A DNA stretch of 13,002 bases, from positions 1 to 13,002 of the forward strand of contig JABCZE010000014.1 in NCBI GenBank assembly GCA_013289785.1, read 5' to 3'. Positions within the stretch are counted from its first letter, which is position 1, and each line of letters starts with the position of its first letter. The translations under genes and the position numbers were made by a program. Positions 1-7,198 of the stretch are shown in pieces. Origin of the DNA: Vulcanimicrobiota bacterium (lineage in GTDB: Bacteria > Vulcanimicrobiota > Vulcanimicrobiia > Vulcanimicrobiales > Vulcanimicrobiaceae). The notes under the pieces were generated by a model that was not told the DNA's origin, did not search any database, and worked only from the letters and a program-made list of their open reading frames with translations.

Positions 1-1002
1 TTCTTGTGGCTCAACCGGCAGCGGCTTGCGCGCCAGCACCGGTCCTCGGTCGGTTGCGGGCGTCACGCGATGGACCGTCGCCCCGGCCCACCGGCTTCCG
101 GCGGCCAGCGCGTCGCGGACGGCACGCGGACCACGAAACGCCGGAATGCGCGTACCGTCGGGGAGCCCGACGTCGTCGCGGCCGGGATCCAGCGGCAGAA
201 ACGCCGGATGGAGGTTGAGCATTTCGGGGAATGCCGCTACGAAGGCATCCGAAAGCAGATGCATCCAGCCGAGCAGCAGCACGAGTTCGGGCGCTTCGCA
301 GCGCACCACTTCGAGCAGTCGCTCGTCATACAATGCGCGCGTCTCTTCGTTGCGACGCCACGCCACCACGCGCGCCGGAACGCCGGCGGCGCGCGCTCGT
401 TCCATCGCACGCGCGTGCGAATCGTTGCTCACGAGTGCCACGATCTCTATCGGAAGGCTGCCAGTGCTCGAGGCATCTGCGACCGCTTGAAAGTTGCTTC
501 CGTTCCCCGACGCCATGACGAGCGTGCGCGGCCGCGGCGCGAGCAGCACCGCGCGATCGAACTCTTCTGCGACGACCGCGCCCACGGTATCGGCATAGTA
601 TCGGACCAACCCGTCGCCGCTCACCGCGGGAATCAAGGCGCGAGCATAGCCCCGTTCGCGCAACGCTTGGAGCGCGCGGCGCAAAATGAAGACGCCGAGC
701 CCGGTCTTACGCTCTTCCCTCACGACGCCAAAGGGCCCGAAGAGCCCGACGTCGCGCTCGCGTGCCAGTCCATTGAGCCAGCGAAACTTTAAGCCGCGCG
801 CATCGAGCGTCGCAAAGCCGATCGGCGCGTCGTCGCAGCGCGCGACGACATTCACGCCCGCTGCCGCCTCGGAGCTCCACGTGCCGCTAAAGGTTTGGTC
901 GATCCACGCCAGCGTGCGATCGCCGGCAACTTCGGTGGCTAGTGCCGATGAGTCCGGGGGCAATGCGGAGAGGTCGACGACGAGATTGCAGAGCGTCGCC
1001 AC
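1..1002 (-). CDS. purN: GNAT-like domain fused to phosphoribosylglycinamide formyltransferase (PurN), C-terminus cut by window edge
   Basis: The C-terminal half is PurN, which transfers formyl from 10-formyl-THF to glycinamide ribotide (third step of IMP synthesis, cytosolic). Visible PurN marks are the phosphate loop GNGSN at residues 166-170, the catalytic pair Asn263/His265 in NLHP, and Asp318 in VTPATDRGPV, matching E. coli N106/H108/D144. The His-Asp distance is 17 residues longer than in E. coli because of an insert around residues 270-290 (DDVGLPDGTRIPAFRG). Residues 1 to about 155 are not PurN. They look like a GNAT acetyltransferase fold, with an acetyl-CoA loop RKTGLG (R98-G103, pattern R-x-x-G-x-G), a following helix, and a late YYADTVGA segment. 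I read the whole frame and found no stop between the halves. The start is GTG at 1002, one base after the purM stop, so translation is probably coupled. 334 residues are visible. The PurN half is certain; the GNAT assignment is by motif and fold pattern only. Confidence 0.88.
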   Translation of the reverse strand, partial: MATLCNLVVDLSALPPDSSALATEVAGDRTLAWIDQTFSGTWSSEAAAGVNVVARCDDAPIGFATLDARGLKFRWLNGLARERDVGLFGPFGVVREERKTGLGVFILRRALQALRERGYARALIPAVSGDGLVRYYADTVGAVVAEEFDRAVLLAPRPRTLVMASGNGSNFQAVADASSTGSLPIEIVALVSNDSHARAMERARAAGVPARVVAWRRNEETRALYDERLLEVVRCEAPELVLLLGWMHLLSDAFVAAFPEMLNLHPAFLPLDPGRDDVGLPDGTRIPAFRGPRAVRDALAAGSRWAGATVHRVTPATDRGPVLARKPLPVEPQE

Positions 1003-1003
1003 G

Positions 1004-2071
1004 TCAGGGATGGACGACGACGCGCGGTTCCTCGCCGATGCGCGATTCGATCCAACCGACGACCTTTGCACCGGGAACCGCGCCAACCGCCGCCGCGGCA
1101 TCGGTGACCGGCACGATCAGCGTGAAGCCAACGCCCATATTAAAGATACGGTATCGCTCTTCGCCCAAGTCTCCACGCCGGACGAGTTCTTGCAGAATCG
1201 CGGGCACCTGCCAGCGTTGCTGCTCGAAGACGGCCTTGACGTTCTCCGGCAGTGTGCGCGGGAGATTCTCCAGCAAACCGCCGCCCGTGATGTGCGCCAT
1301 CGCCTTGACGCGCGCGACCCGTTGGATGGCGCGAACGGATTGATAGTACGACGGATGTTCGGCGAGCAACGCATCGGCATACGTCCCGCCGTCAAACGGA
1401 AGGTTCCCTTCGTCGCGCGAGATCAGCGAACGGGCGAGCGAATAGCCGTTGGTATGCAAGCCCACCGCGGGCAACCCGATAATCGCGTCGCCCGGCTCGA
1501 CGCCGCCCAGCCGCTCGAGGGCTGCGATCTCCACCATGCCCACGATGGTTCCCGCAAGATCGAAATGCGCGGGCTGATAGAGCCCCGGCATCTCGGCGGT
1601 TTCTCCGCCGAGCAACGCGCACTCGTGAAGACGGCAGGCGTGCGCGCAACCGCGCACGATTTCGGCCGCGACGGCGGGATCGAGTTTGCCTACCGCGAGG
1701 TAATCCAAAAAGAAGAGGGGCGATGCGTTGCAGACGAGGATGTCGTTGACGCAGTGATTGACCAGGTCGGCGCCGACCGTCGCGTACCGTCCAAGCTCGG
1801 CTGCAATCAGCACCTTCGTGCCGACGCCGTCGGTCGAGGCCACGAGCGCGCGGCTGGGGTCGCCCGGCATGCGAAAAAGCCCTGCAAAGCCGCCAATCGC
1901 GTCGAGTTGGCCGGCGTGACGCCATTGCCCCAGCACCGCACCGTAACGCGCGACGGCTTCATTTCCGGCGCTAACGTCGACGCCGGCTCGCGCGTAGCTG
2001 TCCGAACCGCTTTTTTCCTCCGTACGAGGATTCTCCCAGCTTTCTGCCATAGGCTGGCAGTAGTTCACCAT
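1004..2071 (-). CDS. purM: Phosphoribosylformylglycinamidine cyclo-ligase (AIR synthetase)
   Basis: PurM uses ATP to close FGAM into aminoimidazole ribotide, step 5 of purine synthesis. The protein is 355 residues, close to the usual 345. It shows the family start SYARAGVD (25-32), the nucleotide-binding STDGVGTK (79-86), GGETAEMPG (145-153) and AHITGGGLLENLPR. The ATG at 2071 has a modest GGTGGA 8 bases upstream. A second ATG at 2050 (MAESWENP) is equally compatible with the family because conservation begins only near residue 25, but it has no visible Shine-Dalgarno. It is followed after one base by the GNAT-PurN gene. It is divergent from pepA with only 14 bases between start codons, so any purM promoter must lie inside the pepA coding region or be shared. 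No promoter is convincing. Confidence 0.96.
   Translation of the reverse strand: MVNYCQPMAESWENPRTEEKSGSDSYARAGVDVSAGNEAVARYGAVLGQWRHAGQLDAIGGFAGLFRMPGDPSRALVASTDGVGTKVLIAAELGRYATVGADLVNHCVNDILVCNASPLFFLDYLAVGKLDPAVAAEIVRGCAHACRLHECALLGGETAEMPGLYQPAHFDLAGTIVGMVEIAALERLGGVEPGDAIIGLPAVGLHTNGYSLARSLISRDEGNLPFDGGTYADALLAEHPSYYQSVRAIQRVARVKAMAHITGGGLLENLPRTLPENVKAVFEQQRWQVPAILQELVRRGDLGEERYRIFNMGVGFTLIVPVTDAAAAVGAVPGAKVVGWIESRIGEEPRVVVHP
2044..2060. repeat. Short perfect inverted repeat at the purM/pepA divergent start
   Basis: CTGCCA at 2044-2049 and TGGCAG at 2055-2060 are perfect complements around a 5-base spacer (TAGGC). The palindrome covers the alternative purM start codon (2048-2050) and sits 26-42 bases ahead of the pepA start. 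That placement suits an operator or a small hairpin at the start of purM mRNA. A 6-base arm can occur by chance in GC-rich DNA, so the regulatory reading is only a possibility. Confidence 0.25.
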
Positions 2072-2072
2072 C

Positions 2073-2079
2073 GGAAAGG
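2073..2079 (+). promoter_or_regulatory. Ribosome binding site of pepA
   Basis: GGAAAGG lies 6 bases before the ATG at 2086 and fixes the pepA start. It lies within the 14-base gap between the divergent purM and pepA start codons, so the leader of one gene overlaps the start region of the other. Confidence 0.7.
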
Positions 2080-2085
2080 TCCACC

Positions 2086-3627
2086 ATGCAAGTTCGTCTT
2101 ACTCACGATGCGCCCAGCCACGTGCATACAGGAGCGCTCGTCGTCCCCTTTTTCTCAGATACCGCGCTCGAATCCACGGCCAAAGAGATTGATGACAAAC
2201 TCGGGGGCGTAATCGCCGGCGCGCTGGCCGCCAAAGAAATCCAAGGGCGCCTCGGTGAGAACGTCCTCATCTATGCGAAGGGCGAGCCGTATCAGCGCGT
2301 TCTCGCGGTTTCGCTGGGCGAGCGCGCGCGCTTCGAGCCCCACTTTCTCGCGCGCTATGCGGGCAGTGCCGTGCGCTATCTGGGTCGCCGCAATATCGAG
2401 CAGATCGCGATCGTGCTGCCGTTACAGGCGCAAGGCCAGGAGGCTGCGTGCGCTTCATTTATTAGCGAGGGCGCCATTACCGGCATCTTCGAGACGACTC
2501 TGTACCAGGAGAAGCCTGACCGTCGCAATGCTATGACTGAGGTTGCCATCATCGACGGCGGCCTCAACCAAGCCGAACTCGAGCGCGGGATCGCGCGCGG
2601 AACCGCACTCGGCAATGCGGTAAACCTGGCGCGTAGGCTGGCAATTACGCCGGCCAACTTGATGACGCCGACCCGCCTGGCCGAAGAGGCGACAAAAGTT
2701 GCCGAACAAAACGGGCTCGAGATCGACGTGCTCGACGAAGCGCGCGCGAGCCGCGAGGGCATGGGATCCTTTCTCTCGGTCGCGCGGGGCAGTGCGCAGC
2801 CGCCGAAGTTCATCGTGATGCGCTACAACGGCGATCCGTCGAGCAAAGAGCTGCTGGCGCTCGTCGGAAAGGGAATCACGTTCGACACGGGCGGCATCTC
2901 GATCAAACCCGCCGAGCGGATGGAGGACATGAAATACGACATGTCCGGCGGCGCCGGCGTGATCGCGGCGATGTCCGCGATCGCAAAACTGAAACCCAAA
3001 CTCAATGTCGTTGCCATCGTTCCGGCAACGGAGAACATGCCGGGAGGCAAGGCGACCAAACCCGGCGATATCGTGACGGCGATGAACGGCAAGACGATCG
3101 AGGTCATCAACACCGATGCCGAGGGCCGGCTAGTCCTGGCCGACGGAATCTGCTATGCAAATAAACTCGGCGCGACCAAAATCGTCGACGCCGCAACGCT
3201 GACCGGCGCGTGCGTCATCGCGCTGGGCCATGCTTCGTCGGCCGCCATAACGAACGACGACGCTTTCGTCGCCCAGTTCTTAGCTGCGGCCAAGCCCACC
3301 GGCGAGCGCTACTGGCAAATGCCCTACTACGAGGATTACACAAGCGCGATGAAGAGCGACATCGCGGACTTGAAGAACACCGGCGGCCGTCCCGCCGGCA
3401 CGCTGACCGCCGCCGCCTTCCTGCGCGAGTTTGCGGACAAGACGCCGTGGCTGCATCTCGACATCGCGGGAACGGCCTATCTCGAAAACGAGTCGCCCTG
3501 GCAGGCGAAGGGCCCGACGGGAACGCCCGTGCGCGCCTTTCTCTCGCTGGTCGAATCGCTCGCCGGCCAGCCTCTGATGGGCGGCGTCTCCGGCAACGGT
3601 GCGAGGTCAGCCGAGCTGAAGGTGTGA
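2086..3627 (+). CDS. pepA: Leucyl aminopeptidase, M17 family
   Basis: A two-metal cytosolic aminopeptidase that removes N-terminal residues from peptides, usually as a hexamer. The protein is 513 residues. The active-site set can be placed exactly: Lys262, Asp267, Lys274, Asp285, Asp344, Glu346 and Arg348, in the segments LVGKGITFDTGG, MKYDMSGG and NTDAEGRL. The spacing equals that of E. coli PepA (K270, D275, K282, D293, D352, E354, R356), so it should be active. The N-terminal third is the variable macro-like domain of the family. The start is supported by GGAAAGG upstream. The stop overlaps the panB start (GTGA). In E. coli, PepA also binds DNA; nothing in the sequence tells whether that holds here. 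Confidence 0.97.
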   Translation: MQVRLTHDAPSHVHTGALVVPFFSDTALESTAKEIDDKLGGVIAGALAAKEIQGRLGENVLIYAKGEPYQRVLAVSLGERARFEPHFLARYAGSAVRYLGRRNIEQIAIVLPLQAQGQEAACASFISEGAITGIFETTLYQEKPDRRNAMTEVAIIDGGLNQAELERGIARGTALGNAVNLARRLAITPANLMTPTRLAEEATKVAEQNGLEIDVLDEARASREGMGSFLSVARGSAQPPKFIVMRYNGDPSSKELLALVGKGITFDTGGISIKPAERMEDMKYDMSGGAGVIAAMSAIAKLKPKLNVVAIVPATENMPGGKATKPGDIVTAMNGKTIEVINTDAEGRLVLADGICYANKLGATKIVDAATLTGACVIALGHASSAAITNDDAFVAQFLAAAKPTGERYWQMPYYEDYTSAMKSDIADLKNTGGRPAGTLTAAAFLREFADKTPWLHLDIAGTAYLENESPWQAKGPTGTPVRAFLSLVESLAGQPLMGGVSGNGARSAELKV

Positions 3628-4439
3628 AAGGCAGCGAGAGCGCGCGTCCTTACGAGCCGGAGAAGAATCCGGCGATACGCCGTTTGACGGCGGGCGTCAT
3701 CAAACGCCGAAAAGGTAAAGCGCTTTTCCCGATCGCAACCGCGTACGACGCTCCATTTGGGCAGTTCGTCGAACGCGCCGGAATCGACGTGATCTTAGTC
3801 GGCGACAGCGTCGGCAACGTCGTCTTGGGTTTCGACGAAACGACGCCGGTCACGCTCGAAAGCATCATTTATCACACGCAGGCCGTCGTGCGTGGAACGA
3901 CTCGCGCGCATATCATGGCCGACATGCCGTTCGGGTCCTATCAAGTAAGCAACGAAGATGCGTTGCGTTCGGCGATTCGGCTCATCAAAGAGGGCGGCGG
4001 GTGCTCGGTGAAACTCGAGGGCGGGCGCGATCAAACCGACCGTATCCGCGCGATCACCGGCGCCGGGATTCCGGTCGTCGGCCATATCGGCGTCACCCCG
4101 CAAACGGCAGGGCTCGGCCCGGGATTCAAAATGCGGACGCACCGCGACCGGTTGATCGACGATGCACGCGCGGTCGAGGCGGCCGGCGCCTACGCGATCG
4201 TTCTCGAGGTCGTGGATTACGAGATCTCTCGCGAAATTACCGAGATGTTATCGATTCCGACGATCGGCATCGGCTCGGGCCCGCACTGCGATTCGCAAGT
4301 ACTCGTACTACACGATATCCTTGGGATGTATCCGCACTCGCCGAGTTTCGCCAAACGCTACGCGGAGATCGGGCAACTGGCGACGCAGGCGCTGGAGGCC
4401 TACGCCGAAGAGGTTCGCGACCGCACTTTCCCCCGCTGA
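3624..4439 (+). CDS. panB: 3-methyl-2-oxobutanoate hydroxymethyltransferase (ketopantoate synthase)
   Basis: PanB adds a hydroxymethyl group from 5,10-methylene-THF to 2-oxoisovalerate, the first committed step to pantothenate and CoA. With the GTG at 3624 the protein has 271 residues, normal for the family. The Mg ligands Asp61 (LVGDSVG), Asp100 (MADMPFG) and Glu132 (VKLEGG) and the catalytic Glu195 (IVLEVVD) are present, as is IGIGSGP. The frame stays open upstream into pepA, but that part is antisense-like composition with no homology, and GTG 3624 overlaps the pepA stop by 4 bases in the usual coupled arrangement. The Shine-Dalgarno is poor (AAGG lies too close), so the pair probably depends on coupling. 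No panC or panD is in view. Confidence 0.95.
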   Translation: MKGSESARPYEPEKNPAIRRLTAGVIKRRKGKALFPIATAYDAPFGQFVERAGIDVILVGDSVGNVVLGFDETTPVTLESIIYHTQAVVRGTTRAHIMADMPFGSYQVSNEDALRSAIRLIKEGGGCSVKLEGGRDQTDRIRAITGAGIPVVGHIGVTPQTAGLGPGFKMRTHRDRLIDDARAVEAAGAYAIVLEVVDYEISREITEMLSIPTIGIGSGPHCDSQVLVLHDILGMYPHSPSFAKRYAEIGQLATQALEAYAEEVRDRTFPR

Positions 4440-4525
4440 AGAATTTCGACAATGCCGGCCAGTTGGCACTCTGGGGCGTTACGGTCGCGGCATGCTGGAA
4501 ACCAACGATTGGTCCGACCCTTTGG
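4440..4525. other. Convergent intergenic gap between panB and the XRE regulator
   Basis: 86 bases lie between two converging stop codons. The only structure is a weak hairpin, ACCAA-CGA-TTGGT at 4501-4513, with no run of T beyond a few bases. It does not resemble a strong intrinsic terminator on either strand. No coding region or RNA gene is evident. Confidence 0.5.
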
Positions 4526-5056
4526 TTATCGCGTTGCGCGCTTTCGAACGCGTCCTTCTTGCGTCCGACGAAGGCCCTCGAGCGCGTCGAGCCGCCGCCG
4601 AATTGCCCGCAGTTCCTCGACGAGCGCGAGGCCCCCGGCAGCTAGATGACCCGCCTGCGCCGGCGACGGTGATTCCGTTGCGTCCTCGACGTCGCTAGCC
4701 GGCTCCTCACGCACGCGGGCACCGGCGCGCTCGAGCGCAGCGGTGATAAAGCTCTGCGCGCGGGCGCGCGCGGCTTCGCCGGATTTACGCCCGAGCGGGC
4801 GGACGTCCACGAACATCGCTGACTTGTTGGCTTCGACGAAGAGTCGCGCTTCTTCGCGTTCGAGACCGTAGAGCGTCTCTGCGGTCGTCCCGAGCGCCCG
4901 CGCAAGACGAACGACGATGCTGATTGAGGGATTGAGCCGCTGATCAGCCTCGATCTTAAAAAGCGTGGGGTGATTGACCTCGGCGCGGCGAGCCAGCTCG
5001 TTCTGGGACCATCCCAAAGCACGGCGCCGCGCGGCGATTCTTTTTCCCAGCGTCAC
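4526..5056 (-). CDS. Cro/CI (XRE) family helix-turn-helix transcriptional regulator
   Basis: Residues 3 to about 65 form a standard five-helix HTH_3 domain, with LGKRIAARRRALGWSQNELA, the recognition region EVNHPTLFKIEADQ, and ISIVVRLARALG ending in TAETLYG. Residues 66-176 have no recognised effector domain. They are Ala/Arg/Glu-rich with a likely C-terminal helix or coiled coil (VEELRAIRRRLDALE) and a basic tail. The start must be GTG at 5056 or later, because the preceding in-frame codon is TGA. An ATG four bases upstream (5060) is in another frame. It follows purF by 63 bases on the same strand and has its own extended -10. Its target is unknown. Self-regulation or control of the neighbouring purF, purM or pepA genes is conceivable from position only. 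Confidence 0.9.
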   Translation of the reverse strand: MTLGKRIAARRRALGWSQNELARRAEVNHPTLFKIEADQRLNPSISIVVRLARALGTTAETLYGLEREEARLFVEANKSAMFVDVRPLGRKSGEAARARAQSFITAALERAGARVREEPASDVEDATESPSPAQAGHLAAGGLALVEELRAIRRRLDALEGLRRTQEGRVRKRATR

Positions 5057-5064
5057 TCATCTGG

Positions 5065-5073
5065 ACTGTAGCA
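5065..5073 (-). promoter_or_regulatory. Extended -10 promoter element for the XRE regulator gene
   Basis: Read on the minus strand, TGC-TACAGT is a TGn extended -10 (four of six matches to TATAAT) ending exactly 8 bases before the GTG start at 5056. The predicted start of transcription is 0-2 bases before the start codon, and there is no Shine-Dalgarno, so the mRNA would be leaderless or nearly so. No good -35 is visible at 16-18 bases. The spacing is identical to that upstream of purF, which raises confidence. Confidence 0.45.
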
Positions 5074-5087
5074 CCGCGCAGCCGCGG
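5074..5087 (-). other. Small GC hairpin between purF and the XRE gene
   Basis: CCGCG (5074-5078) and CGCGG (5083-5087) form a perfect 5-base stem with a 4-base loop, immediately upstream of the XRE -10 element. There is no T tract, so it is not a classical terminator. It occupies the spacer region of the proposed promoter and could be incidental. Confidence 0.2.
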
Positions 5088-5119
5088 CCCTTGAACCGAT
5101 TGGTCTTGGCGAATGGCTG

Positions 5120-6493
5120 CTAGACGGGAGAAGCCAACGCCTGATGACCGGCGGGAACGTTGGGATATTCGCCGACGAAACAGCCGAGGCACATTTCGCT
5201 GCGCTTCCTTCCGACCGAGGCGATCAAGCCAGCTAAACTCAGATAGCCTAAGGAGTCTGCCCCGGTCTTGGCGCGGATCTCTTCGACCGTGTAGTTGGCA
5301 GCGATCAGTTCGCCGTAGGTTGCCATGTCGACGCCGAGATAGCACGGATGTTTGATCGGCGGCGAGGTGATGCGCAGATGCACTTCTCGCGCACCGGCCT
5401 CGCGCAGGAGCGCGACGATCCGGGGCGTCGTCGTGCCGCGCACGATCGAGTCGTCCACCACAATGACGCGCTGATCGCGCAGATTCTCGACGAGCGGATT
5501 GAACTTGAGGTGCACGCCGCGGGCGCGCATGTTCTGGTCGGGGCTGATGAACGTCCGCCCGATGTAGCGGTTCTTGATCAGGCCCTCGATATAGGGTAGC
5601 CCGCTCTCGGCGGCATACCCGATGCCGCCCGCGACCGCGGAGTCGGGCACCGCCATCACGACATCGGCGTCGACGGGATGCTCCTTGGCCAACTGACGCC
5701 CCATCGCATAGCGCGCCATGTAGACCGAGCGGCCATTGAGCTGCGAATCGGGACGCGCGAAGTAAATATACTCAAACGTGCACAGCGCCGGCTCCGCGGT
5801 CTCGACCGGCGTGAGGTGCGATTCCAAGCCTTGCGCGCTGATGCGCACGATCTCGCCGCGCTCGATTTCGCGCACGTACTGCGCGCCGATCGTGCCCAGC
5901 GCGCACGACTCCGACGCGACGACGTAGCCGCCGCCGTCGCTTAGCTTGCCAAGGCAAAGCGGCCGCACGCCCCAAGGATCGCGAAACGCGTAGAGCTCGT
6001 CTTGCGTGCAGAGCACCGTCGAGTACGCGCCGCGAGCCCGGGCGATGACCGCCTCGATCCGTTGGAGCATCGTGCCTTTGGACTCGACGATCAGTTTGGC
6101 CATTACTTCGGAATCCGACGTCGCCTGCAGCACCGTCGTCGGCGACAGCGTTTCGCGAAGCTCGTCGGTATTGGTGAGGTTTCCGTTATGGGCGAATGCG
6201 AAGTCGCCCAGCTCGCTTCGCTCGAGCAGCGGCTGTGCGTTCACGACGATCGAGGAACCACTCGTCGAATAACGCGTGTGGCCGATCGCAATGTAACCGC
6301 TGAGGTCGCTTAAGATGTCTTCGTCGAAGATGGCGCCGAGCAGCCCCATCTCCTTGTGCGAGCGAATCGAGCCGCCGTCGGCTGCAGCGATGCCCGCGGA
6401 CTCTTGCCCGCGATGTTGCAGCGCATATAGCGCGAAAAACGCGAGCCGCGCGGCATCGCGCCCGGGTGCGAAGACCCCCGTTATCCCGCACAT
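5120..6493 (-). CDS. purF: Amidophosphoribosyltransferase, [4Fe-4S] type, no propeptide
   Basis: The first committed enzyme of purine synthesis: PRPP plus glutamine gives phosphoribosylamine. The protein is 457 residues. The N-terminal Ntn glutaminase starts with nucleophile Cys2 (MCGITGVFAPG) and has LQHRGQES. The C-terminal phosphoribosyltransferase domain has the PRPP loop VIVVDDSIVRGTT (343-355). Cys238, Cys384, Cys435 and Cys438 match the four cluster ligands of the B. subtilis enzyme (C236, C382, C437, C440), so an oxygen-sensitive [4Fe-4S] cluster is expected. The B. subtilis enzyme has an 11-residue propeptide. Here an in-frame TAA lies at 6505-6503, three codons before the ATG with no start between, so Cys2 must be exposed by Met removal alone. 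It has its own near-perfect -10 and sits 22 bases after the BI-1 gene. Confidence 0.97.
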   Translation of the reverse strand: MCGITGVFAPGRDAARLAFFALYALQHRGQESAGIAAADGGSIRSHKEMGLLGAIFDEDILSDLSGYIAIGHTRYSTSGSSIVVNAQPLLERSELGDFAFAHNGNLTNTDELRETLSPTTVLQATSDSEVMAKLIVESKGTMLQRIEAVIARARGAYSTVLCTQDELYAFRDPWGVRPLCLGKLSDGGGYVVASESCALGTIGAQYVREIERGEIVRISAQGLESHLTPVETAEPALCTFEYIYFARPDSQLNGRSVYMARYAMGRQLAKEHPVDADVVMAVPDSAVAGGIGYAAESGLPYIEGLIKNRYIGRTFISPDQNMRARGVHLKFNPLVENLRDQRVIVVDDSIVRGTTTPRIVALLREAGAREVHLRITSPPIKHPCYLGVDMATYGELIAANYTVEEIRAKTGADSLGYLSLAGLIASVGRKRSEMCLGCFVGEYPNVPAGHQALASPV

Positions 6494-6501
6494 CTCACAC
6501 C

Positions 6502-6510
6502 ATTATACCA
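6502..6510 (-). promoter_or_regulatory. Extended consensus -10 promoter of purF
   Basis: On the minus strand TGG-TATAAT is a perfect -10 hexamer with a TGn extension, in the 22-base gap between the BI-1 gene and purF. It ends 8 bases before the purF ATG at 6493. With the usual 6-7 base distance, transcription would start at the A at 6495 or the A of the start codon itself. There is no Shine-Dalgarno (GGTG is weak and close), so purF mRNA is predicted to be leaderless or to have a 2-base leader. No clear -35 is present, as is common for extended -10 promoters. Confidence 0.6.
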
Positions 6511-6515
6511 GGCTG

Positions 6516-7187
6516 CTAGTCCGACGAGCGCCTCCCACCGAAAATCTGAAGCAAGGCAAGGAAGATGTTGATCGCGTCGAGGTAGATGCTCGTCGCCATG
6601 AGGACGGGCGTCAAGCCGTCTCCGCCGGCGCGCAGCCGCGCGAAATCGATCAGAACGAGGCCGGAGAAAATGACGAGCGTCAGCCACGCATAGGTCTCCG
6701 GATGGATGAACTTCACGAAGATCGAAACGACGCCGAGCACGATCAGTCCCAGCAGCGCAATCATGAAGATGCCTTGGAAGCGCCGTAGATCCAGCCCGGT
6801 CGCATAAACGATGGCGGCAAGCGCGAACATCCCCAGGCCCGTGGTTAGGGCGGCGTTGACCACGACGTCGGGGCCAAAGGCGCGGACGTACTGGCCGATG
6901 ACCGGCGCGATGCCGACGCCTTCGCAGAACGTGAAGGCATAAAAGAGCAAGAGCGACAGCGGTTCGTTGCGGCGGACGGCATTGATGGAGATGAGCAGAA
7001 CGAAGCCGACGATCATCGCGACGAGGCCGACGCCGGGCGCGAGGTCTTGGAAGAGCCACGCCGCAAGCGCCGTTATGCATAAGCCCAGCGCGGTGATTCC
7101 GAGAACTTGCGCCAGCAGCGACCGCGCGGGAACCGCCGGCGCGAGCGGTTGCCCAAACTGGTTTTGCGGTTGAATGCCAAAAGCCAT
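6516..7187 (-). CDS. Bax inhibitor-1 / YccA-YbhL family membrane protein
   Basis: An inner-membrane protein of 223 residues with about seven hydrophobic segments, roughly at 27-46, 51-70, 76-97, 108-129, 138-158, 164-183 and 192-216, and a short hydrophilic N-terminus. The family includes E. coli YccA and YbhL and the pH-gated calcium leak protein YetJ of B. subtilis. Asp181 (VLIDFARL) and Asp204 (IYLDAINIF) lie 23 residues apart, close to the two-aspartate pH sensor described for YetJ. The start is ATG 7187, preceded by GAGGG four bases upstream, 11 bases after the purD stop. The frame continues far upstream but only as a shadow of purD. It probably ends the guaA-purD transcript. A link to purine synthesis is not evident. 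Confidence 0.9.
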   Translation of the reverse strand: MAFGIQPQNQFGQPLAPAVPARSLLAQVLGITALGLCITALAAWLFQDLAPGVGLVAMIVGFVLLISINAVRRNEPLSLLLFYAFTFCEGVGIAPVIGQYVRAFGPDVVVNAALTTGLGMFALAAIVYATGLDLRRFQGIFMIALLGLIVLGVVSIFVKFIHPETYAWLTLVIFSGLVLIDFARLRAGGDGLTPVLMATSIYLDAINIFLALLQIFGGRRSSD

Positions 7188-7198
7188 GACGCCCTCTA

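Noticed and set aside
686..2212. Long plus-strand open frame (508 codons) opposite purM and the GNAT-PurN gene
   Set aside because: It is the antisense shadow of conserved genes in GC-rich DNA. The translation is Arg/Ala-rich with no family motif.
3210..3623. Possible N-terminal extension of panB into pepA
   Set aside because: The extension is the +1-type shadow of conserved pepA sequence. GTG 3624 gives normal PanB length and a 4-base overlap.
4501..4513. Hairpin ACCAA-CGA-TTGGT as a bidirectional terminator for panB and the XRE gene
   Set aside because: The stem is only 5 base pairs, AT-containing, and lacks a T run. Too weak to call.
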